Source of the DNA: an uncultured Alphaproteobacteria bacterium
Lineage (GTDB): Bacteria > Pseudomonadota > Alphaproteobacteria > Pelagibacterales > Pelagibacteraceae
Length of the DNA stretch: 32,102 nt
Reading direction: 5' to 3'
Assembly (NCBI GenBank): GCA_903869725.1
Contig: CAIQAD010000042.1
Coordinates: 1 to 32,102, forward strand
Made by a program: the position numbers and the translations under genes. Positions 27,334 through 32,102 of the stretch are shown piece by piece; position 1 is the first letter of the stretch, and each line of letters starts with the position of its first letter. The notes beneath the pieces were generated by a model. That model was given only the letters and a program-made list of their open reading frames with translations. It had not been told where the DNA came from and did not search any database.

Positions 27334-27799
27334 GCTAAATTATAAAATTAATATTTATATAAAAAAATTGTTACGTTTGTCGAACAAAGCATTTAAAAAA
27401 GGAGAAATACCTGTAAGCGCAATCATAGTTGATCCTGTTAAAAACAAAATAGTATCATCTGCTATAAATCAGACAAAAGCAAAAAAAAATCCTATTTTAC
27501 ATGCAGAAATAGTTGCTATTACAAAAGCTTTAAAATTATCATCTTCTAATAGATTGGACTGTTTTGATATTTATGTTTCATTAGAACCTTGTCCAATGTG
27601 TGCAGCTGCTATTTCAAATGTTAAATTAAGAACAGTATATTTTTGTGCAGAAGATAAAAAGTCAGGTGGTTTTATAAATGGACCAAAGCTAATATATTCA
27701 AAAAATATTCATTATAAACCAAAATTTTATTACGGGTTTAATGAAAATATTTTTTCAGATTTAATGAAGAAATTTTTTAAAAAAAAAAGAGTTAATTAA
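27332..27799 (+). CDS. tadA: tRNA-specific adenosine deaminase
   Basis: TadA deaminates the wobble adenosine of tRNA-Arg(ACG) to inosine. The 155-residue cytidine-deaminase-fold protein has the zinc and proton-shuttle motif HAE (in LHAEIVAI) and PCPMC (in SLEPCPMCAAAI), plus the expected AFKKGEIPVSAIIVD near the N-terminus and KSGG further on. The start codon overlaps that of the divergent rluB (CATG), and the 3' end overlaps purD by eight bases. Confidence 0.94.
   Translation: MLNYKINIYIKKLLRLSNKAFKKGEIPVSAIIVDPVKNKIVSSAINQTKAKKNPILHAEIVAITKALKLSSSNRLDCFDIYVSLEPCPMCAAAISNVKLRTVYFCAEDKKSGGFINGPKLIYSKNIHYKPKFYYGFNENIFSDLMKKFFKKKRVN
27339..27344 (-). promoter_or_regulatory. candidate -10 box for rluB-rsmD inside tadA
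   Basis: A perfect TATAAT on the minus strand ends five bases before the rluB ATG, predicting a leaderless transcript. It lies within the first codons of tadA. No clear -35 is seen. Confidence 0.35.
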
Positions 27800-27806
27800 T
27801 AACTCT
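27788..27806 (-). terminator. intrinsic terminator of purD, spanning the stop codons of purD and tadA
   Basis: AGAGTTA (27788-27794), loop ATTAA and TAACTCT (27800-27806) form a seven-base-pair stem. On the minus strand it runs into nine T (27779-27787 on the plus strand are all A). The stop codons of tadA (27797-27799) and purD (27792-27794) are both inside the hairpin. The stem is short and AT-rich, so efficiency is uncertain. Confidence 0.6.
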
Positions 27807-29054
27807 CCATCCAATATCTTTTCTATAATACTTATCTTTCCAATTAATTTTTTTAAGAATATTTAAACAGTTATTTCGAGCCTGTTTTAAACTGTTATTT
27901 AAACATGTAACGTTTAATGCCCTTCCTCCAGTTGAAAAAATTTTACTGTCTCTATCTATTGTTCCAGCATGAAAAATATTGCAATTTTTTCTTAATCTAA
28001 TTTTATGTAAATCTTTTATTTCAGAAATTTTAGTATTATTATTTGGATATCCTTTAGATGCAGCAACAATGGTAATTGCTTTTTTATTATCCCAATTTAT
28101 ATTTAAATTTTTGAGTTTTTTGTTTTTACAAAATTGAATAATCTTTACTAAATCAGTCTTCAGTCTCATCATTAATACCTGACTTTCAGGATCTCCAAGT
28201 CTAATATTATATTCAATTAACTTTGGATCGTTATTTTTGATAATTAATCCAGCATATAAGATTCCAGTAAAAGGTGAGTGCATCTTTTTTAATGCAAGAA
28301 GAGTAGGTTCAATGATTTTCTTTTTAATTTTTTTTTCTAAAATAGAATTCATAAGATAAGAGGGTGAATACGCTCCCATTCCCCCAGTATTGAGACCTGT
28401 TTCTCCTTCGCCAATTCTTTTGTGATCTTGTGCTGAACCAAAAAATTTATAATCTTTGCCATCAGATATAATAAAATAACTAGCCTCTTCTCCTGTTAAA
28501 AATTCTTCAATTATAAAATTTTTTGAGCTCTTAAATTTTCCTTCACTTATTTCTTTGCAAATTTTTATTGCTCGGATTTTACTATTGCAAATAGAAACGC
28601 CTTTACCAGATGCCAGTCCATCTGCTTTAATAACTATTGGAGTGCTCATTTTTTCTATATATTTTTTTACCCCAGCCATTGATTTAAAAAATCTATATTT
28701 AGCTGTTGGTATTTTATACTTTTGACATATTTTTTTTGTAAATGATTTTGAGTTTTCTAATTGTGAAGCTTTTTGTGAAGGTCCAAAAACAAAGATATTT
28801 TTTTTTTCTAAATAATTTTTAATTCCATTTACCAAAGGAACTTCTGGTCCTACAAAAACTGTATTTGTGTTATTTTGCTTTAAAAAAATGGAGATTTTTT
28901 TGAAATCTAGAATATTAATATTGATATTTGTTGCTATTTTTTTAGTTCCAGTATTTCCTGGTATGCAGAAAATTTTTTTTATGTTTGGCGATTGACTTAA
29001 TTTAAGACAAATTGAATGTTCTCTTCCTCCGCTTCCTATAACTGCTATGTTCAT
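27792..29054 (-). CDS. purD: phosphoribosylamine--glycine ligase
   Basis: PurD joins glycine to phosphoribosylamine with ATP, the second step of purine synthesis. The 420-residue ATP-grasp protein starts with AVIGSGGREHSICLKL and contains FVGPEVPLVNG, IVIKADGLASGKGV (ATP binding), EEFLTGEEASYF, GGMGAYSP and YNIRLGDPE with the metal-binding Glu, Asn and Asp residues. Length is normal. It stands alone, divergent from xseA with a 24-base gap, and ends in its own terminator. Confidence 0.97.
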   Translation of the reverse strand: MNIAVIGSGGREHSICLKLSQSPNIKKIFCIPGNTGTKKIATNININILDFKKISIFLKQNNTNTVFVGPEVPLVNGIKNYLEKKNIFVFGPSQKASQLENSKSFTKKICQKYKIPTAKYRFFKSMAGVKKYIEKMSTPIVIKADGLASGKGVSICNSKIRAIKICKEISEGKFKSSKNFIIEEFLTGEEASYFIISDGKDYKFFGSAQDHKRIGEGETGLNTGGMGAYSPSYLMNSILEKKIKKKIIEPTLLALKKMHSPFTGILYAGLIIKNNDPKLIEYNIRLGDPESQVLMMRLKTDLVKIIQFCKNKKLKNLNINWDNKKAITIVAASKGYPNNNTKISEIKDLHKIRLRKNCNIFHAGTIDRDSKIFSTGGRALNVTCLNNSLKQARNNCLNILKKINWKDKYYRKDIGWRVIN

Positions 29055-29063
29055 GTACTATAG

Positions 29064-29073
29064 ATTATATAAT
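29064..29073. promoter_or_regulatory. palindromic bidirectional -10 element between purD and xseA
   Basis: ATTATATAAT is a perfect palindrome that gives TATAAT on both strands: plus strand 29068-29073, five bases before the xseA ATG; minus strand 29064-29069, nine bases before the purD ATG. Both transcripts would be leaderless or nearly so. No convincing -35 is seen on either side, and AT-rich DNA makes such boxes common. Confidence 0.4.
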
Positions 29074-29078
29074 TAATA

Positions 29079-30266
29079 ATGCATAATATTCCAGAATTTT
29101 CGGTATCAGAGATTACTAGTTTAGCTAAAAATATTTTAGAACAGAATTTTGAGAGAATACGAGTTAAGGGGGAAGTATCAAAAATCAAAGAAAATAAAGG
29201 TCATTTGTATTTCTCACTTAAAGATGAAAACTTTGTTTTGAACGCGATTTGCTGGTCTACTAGTGTAAATTTTTTGCAGGTATTTCCAGAAGAAGGAATG
29301 GAAGTTATCGCAGAAGGAAAGATAACAACCTATGCTAAATCTAGCATCTCTAGTTATCAAATTAAAGTTGACCAAATCGAATTACAGGGTGAAGGGGCGA
29401 TTTTAAAATTAATTGAACAAAGAAAAAAAAAATTACAAGCAGGAGGGTATTTTGATCAGAAAAGTAAAAAAAAAATTCCTTTTCTTCCAAAAAAAATAGG
29501 AATTATTACCTCTCCAACAGGCGCTGTTATAATGGACATAATAAATCGAGTAAAAGATAGATTTCCAGTAAATTTAATTGTCTATCCTGTGTCTGTGCAA
29601 GGCAATAAATCTGCAAAAGAAATTATTGAAGGCTTAAATTTTTTTAATAAAAAATATGCCGTTGACACTATTATTATTGCAAGAGGAGGTGGTGGTGTTG
29701 AAGATTTATTATCTTTCAATGATGAAAATTTAGTTAAAGCTGTTTACCATAGTGAAATACCTGTAATTTCAGCTATAGGACATGAGACTGATTTTACATT
29801 ATTAGATTTAGTTGCAGATTATAGAGCTTCAACACCAACAGCAGCAGCTGAAAGAGCAGTTCCTGAAAAAAAACTATTATTGGAAAAAATTATATTTATA
29901 AATAAGCAATTATCGTCTTCTTATAGTTTGTATCTCAAAGAACTTAATGAGAATTTAAATATAGTAATGCAGTTTTTAAATTTAAATAGTTTAAAAAATT
30001 CAATTAAAACTAAAGAAGAAAAAATTAGAGGATTGCACAAATCAACTAATCAGTTAATAAAAAATAAGATGAAATATTTAGACCTTAATTTAAATAATAC
30101 TTTTTCTCGTTTTAGAAATTTAGACATCAAACAAGTTTTAAAAAGAGGATTTGCTATTATTACAGATGAGAATAATAAAATTATTAAAACAAAGAATAGT
30201 GCAAAAAAAAATAAAGATATATTAATTGAGTTTTCAGATGGAATTAGCAAAGCTAAAATTTTTTAA
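29079..30266 (+). CDS. xseA: exodeoxyribonuclease VII large subunit
   Basis: XseA with XseB degrades single-stranded DNA from both ends. The 395-residue protein has the N-terminal OB-fold (EFSVSEITSLAKNILEQNF, then RVKGEVSKIKENKGHLYFSL), the catalytic domain with KIGIITSPTGAVIMDI, ARGGGGVEDLLSFNDE and the conserved ISAIGHETDFTLLDLVADYR, and a shortened C-terminal coiled coil, which accounts for its being smaller than the roughly 450-residue enterobacterial protein. xseB is not in the window. The stop overlaps the DUF2093 gene (TAATG). Confidence 0.95.
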   Translation: MHNIPEFSVSEITSLAKNILEQNFERIRVKGEVSKIKENKGHLYFSLKDENFVLNAICWSTSVNFLQVFPEEGMEVIAEGKITTYAKSSISSYQIKVDQIELQGEGAILKLIEQRKKKLQAGGYFDQKSKKKIPFLPKKIGIITSPTGAVIMDIINRVKDRFPVNLIVYPVSVQGNKSAKEIIEGLNFFNKKYAVDTIIIARGGGGVEDLLSFNDENLVKAVYHSEIPVISAIGHETDFTLLDLVADYRASTPTAAAERAVPEKKLLLEKIIFINKQLSSSYSLYLKELNENLNIVMQFLNLNSLKNSIKTKEEKIRGLHKSTNQLIKNKMKYLDLNLNNTFSRFRNLDIKQVLKRGFAIITDENNKIIKTKNSAKKNKDILIEFSDGISKAKIF

Positions 30267-30466
30267 TGAATTTTAAAAAAGAAGCAAAAATTAGATATAG
30301 GCCAGCAACGTTTGAAATTATAACTCCTGGTGACTATGTCGTATGTAAAATTTCTGGTAAAAAAATATCATTAAAAGAACTTAAATATTGGAATGTTGAT
30401 TTGCAAGAACCTTATTATTCTTACATCGAAGCTACTAAAAGATTTAATGAATTAAATAAAAAATAA
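30266..30466 (+). CDS. DUF2093 family protein
   Basis: This 66-residue protein fits the small alphaproteobacterial family DUF2093, usually found directly after xseA: an N-terminal IRYRPATFEIITPGDYVVCKISGK-like segment (starting about residue 9), then a C-terminal LKYWNVDLQEPYYSYIEATKRF (from about 39). No Cys pair, signal peptide or membrane segment is seen. Function is unknown. It overlaps xseA and the next gene by one base each, so expression is coupled to both. Confidence 0.8.
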   Translation: MNFKKEAKIRYRPATFEIITPGDYVVCKISGKKISLKELKYWNVDLQEPYYSYIEATKRFNELNKK

Positions 30467-31263
30467 TGAAATTTATTTTAATTTTTACTTTTTTAATTTT
30501 TAGTCATTCAGTTGCAGCATTAGAATTGAAAGGTGATATTACACAAGGCTCTTTAATAATTGGTAAAGAAGATCCTAATCGAATCATTTTTATAAATAAT
30601 ATAAAAACAAAATTATCTAAGGATGGTTTTTTTGTTTTTGCAATTAATTATAATCAAAAAGGAAATATTATAATAAAATCTGTTGACAAAAATAATCAAA
30701 TTGAAACTAAAAGTTATAAGATTAAATCTAGAATTTTTAAAACAGAAAAAATAGATGGTTTAGCAGAAAATCTTGTTACACCAGATGAAGAGTCATTAAA
30801 GCAAATTAAAGTTGAGCAAAAATTAATCGAAAGTGCTTTAAACGAAAATACAGATTATATTTTTTTTAATTTAGGTTTTTTAAAACCAGTTGAAAGCGCT
30901 AGAATATCAGGAGTGTATGGAAGCAGAAGAATTTTAAATGGACAAGTCCGTTCACCACATCTTGGAGTAGATTTTGCTGCTCCTAAAGGAACTGAAGTCA
31001 AAGCGTCTTGTGATGGTTATGTTTCTTTAGTTGAAGATAATTTTTATTATACAGGAAAAACAATTATACTGGATCATGGACAAGGAGTTTCAACTTTTTA
31101 TGGACATTTGAGTGATATTATTCTTATTCATAAAGGTGATTTTGTTAAAAAAGGACAAGTTATTGGAAAAGTAGGAGCAAGCGGACGAGCTACAGGTCCT
31201 CATTTGCACTTCGGTGTTTCAGTATTTGAAACCAAGGTCGACCCGCAACTTTTGTTAAAATAA
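30466..31263 (+). CDS. M23-family (LytM) metallopeptidase, exported
   Basis: The 265-residue protein has a signal peptide (MKFILIFTFLIFSHSVAA, residues 1-18, cleavage likely after it). A beta-rich N-terminal region is followed by a C-terminal LytM domain. The zinc ligands and catalytic residues are all present: HLGVDFAAPKGTEV (H and D), HGQGVSTFYGHLS, and the final GPHLHFGV. With a complete site it is probably an active periplasmic peptidoglycan endopeptidase cutting cross-links, not an EnvC-like activator. It follows DUF2093 by a one-base overlap and ends two bases before the convergent acyltransferase gene. Confidence 0.9.
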   Translation: MKFILIFTFLIFSHSVAALELKGDITQGSLIIGKEDPNRIIFINNIKTKLSKDGFFVFAINYNQKGNIIIKSVDKNNQIETKSYKIKSRIFKTEKIDGLAENLVTPDEESLKQIKVEQKLIESALNENTDYIFFNLGFLKPVESARISGVYGSRRILNGQVRSPHLGVDFAAPKGTEVKASCDGYVSLVEDNFYYTGKTIILDHGQGVSTFYGHLSDIILIHKGDFVKKGQVIGKVGASGRATGPHLHFGVSVFETKVDPQLLLK

Positions 31264-31265
31264 AT

Positions 31266-32102
31266 TTATTTCCAACGATCGTGCGACCATAACCAGTGAG
31301 CAGGTTGTCTTTTAATAAATTCCTCAATTTTTTTATTAATATTTAAAGTAATATTAAAAACGTCATTATCATAATTATTAGTTTTTATTATTTGCATTGG
31401 CTTTTCTATAAAAAATTCAAACTTAGTCTTGTATATTCGTTTTAGCCATACCGGCACCAATATAGCATCGTATTTTAATGCTAATTGCGCAGGCATTGTT
31501 GTTGTTGTAGCTTCTTTATTAAAAAAAGGGATTCTAATGCTCGATGATAATCTTTGGTCGACCATTAGAGCTAGTGGTTGATTAGCAGATATATGTTTTA
31601 TTATTTTTCTTGTACCCTTAGATCCTTTTTCAAATTGAATTGGACAAATATACTTTTTACGAATTATTCTCATTATTGGATCTAAAAAAATATTATTCAA
31701 AGGCCTAAAAACAGCTCCAATAGAAAAGTTTAACTCATTTAAACATTTTGCCATCAATTCAAAATTTGCAAAATGTCCAGAAAAAAAAATTATCGGTTGT
31801 TTAGAATTATTTAGCAATTTTAAAATTTCAGAATTATGAAAAATAATTCTATTCTTATTTAAATAGTTCAGACTAAATTGATTAATATGAATGTATTCGC
31901 CAAATATTCTTCCTATATTTTTCCACATTTCTGAAATTATTTCATTAATTTCATTTTCTTTTAGATCAGGAAAAGCAATTAAAATATTTTTTTTAGAAAT
32001 TGATTTTTTTCTAAATAATGGACCAAGAATTTGACCTATTTTTTCTCCTAAATAAGATGAAAATTTTAGACCTATAATTTTAAATATAAGAAAAAATAAT
32101 AA
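31266..32102 (-). CDS. lipid A lauroyl acyltransferase (LpxL/HtrB family), 5' end cut by the window
   Basis: The frame stays open to the right edge, so 279 codons including the stop are seen and the true start is outside; the internal ATG at 31928 is not the start, since the upstream codons continue the family pattern (GPLFRKKSISKKNILIAFPD). These membrane-bound enzymes add a secondary acyl chain to Kdo2-lipid IVA. The catalytic HxxxxE is in FSGHFANFELMA, followed by GAVFRPLNN, a lysine/glycine-rich substrate region, and VDQRLSSSIRIPFF. The C-terminal HWLWSHDRWK is typical. Whether it is LpxL-, LpxM- or LpxP-like cannot be told. Confidence 0.9.
   Translation of the reverse strand, partial: LLFFLIFKIIGLKFSSYLGEKIGQILGPLFRKKSISKKNILIAFPDLKENEINEIISEMWKNIGRIFGEYIHINQFSLNYLNKNRIIFHNSEILKLLNNSKQPIIFFSGHFANFELMAKCLNELNFSIGAVFRPLNNIFLDPIMRIIRKKYICPIQFEKGSKGTRKIIKHISANQPLALMVDQRLSSSIRIPFFNKEATTTTMPAQLALKYDAILVPVWLKRIYKTKFEFFIEKPMQIIKTNNYDNDVFNITLNINKKIEEFIKRQPAHWLWSHDRWK

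Overview
The window looks like a piece of chromosome from a streamlined, very AT-rich alphaproteobacterium, most likely of the SAR11 (Pelagibacterales) type. This is inferred from several traits: almost no intergenic space; AT-rich codon use with Lys, Asn and Ile everywhere; few Shine-Dalgarno sequences; alphaproteobacterial neighbour sets (murA-DUF2948-hisD-infA-maf, HAD/ribF/ileS/lspA/BamF, xseA-DUF2093-M23); and a tRNA-His/HisRS pair of the divergent alphaproteobacterial kind. No phage, transposon, integron or CRISPR sequence was seen.

Layout. At 1-1260 there is a possible truncated leftward gene start, then a GT9 (heptosyltransferase-like) glycosyltransferase. At 1369-7258, on the minus strand and in transcription order, lie tRNA-Thr(GGT), a pyruvate dehydrogenase E1 (aceE) carrying its own N-terminal lipoyl domain, E2 (aceF), and a serine hydrolase. 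At 7450-12359, on the plus strand, are cspA, two tiny basic proteins, dcd, murA, a DUF2948 gene, hisD, infA and maf, mostly with overlapping starts and stops. At 12405-15921 are tRNA-Phe, tRNA-His, hisS, hisZ and hisG, closed by a bidirectional terminator. At 15994-17994 groES-groEL run on the minus strand from an RpoH-type promoter. At 18178-26066, on the plus strand, are a class III aminotransferase, a HAD phosphatase, ribF, ileS, lspA, a BamF-like lipoprotein and pgi. From 26058 to the end, strands alternate in extremely compact pairs: rluB-rsmD (-), tadA (+), purD (-), xseA-DUF2093-M23 peptidase (+) and a truncated lauroyl acyltransferase (-).

Most genes are housekeeping: central carbon entry (PDH, Pgi), histidine synthesis and charging, peptidoglycan and lipid A synthesis, translation, tRNA/rRNA modification and protein folding.

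The most unusual point is the pyruvate dehydrogenase. A lipoyl domain almost identical to the first lipoyl domain of the neighbouring E2 is fused to the N-terminus of the homodimeric-type E1. The second lipoyl domain of E2 has Glu where the lipoylated Lys should be. The functional swinging arms therefore seem to be split between E1 and E2, with a dead third domain. Other points worth a look are the tRNA-His (A73, G1-U72, no encoded G-1) five bases ahead of the gene for its own synthetase, divergent genes sharing a CATG start, a palindromic -10 box between purD and xseA, and a terminator hairpin containing both stop codons of tadA and purD.
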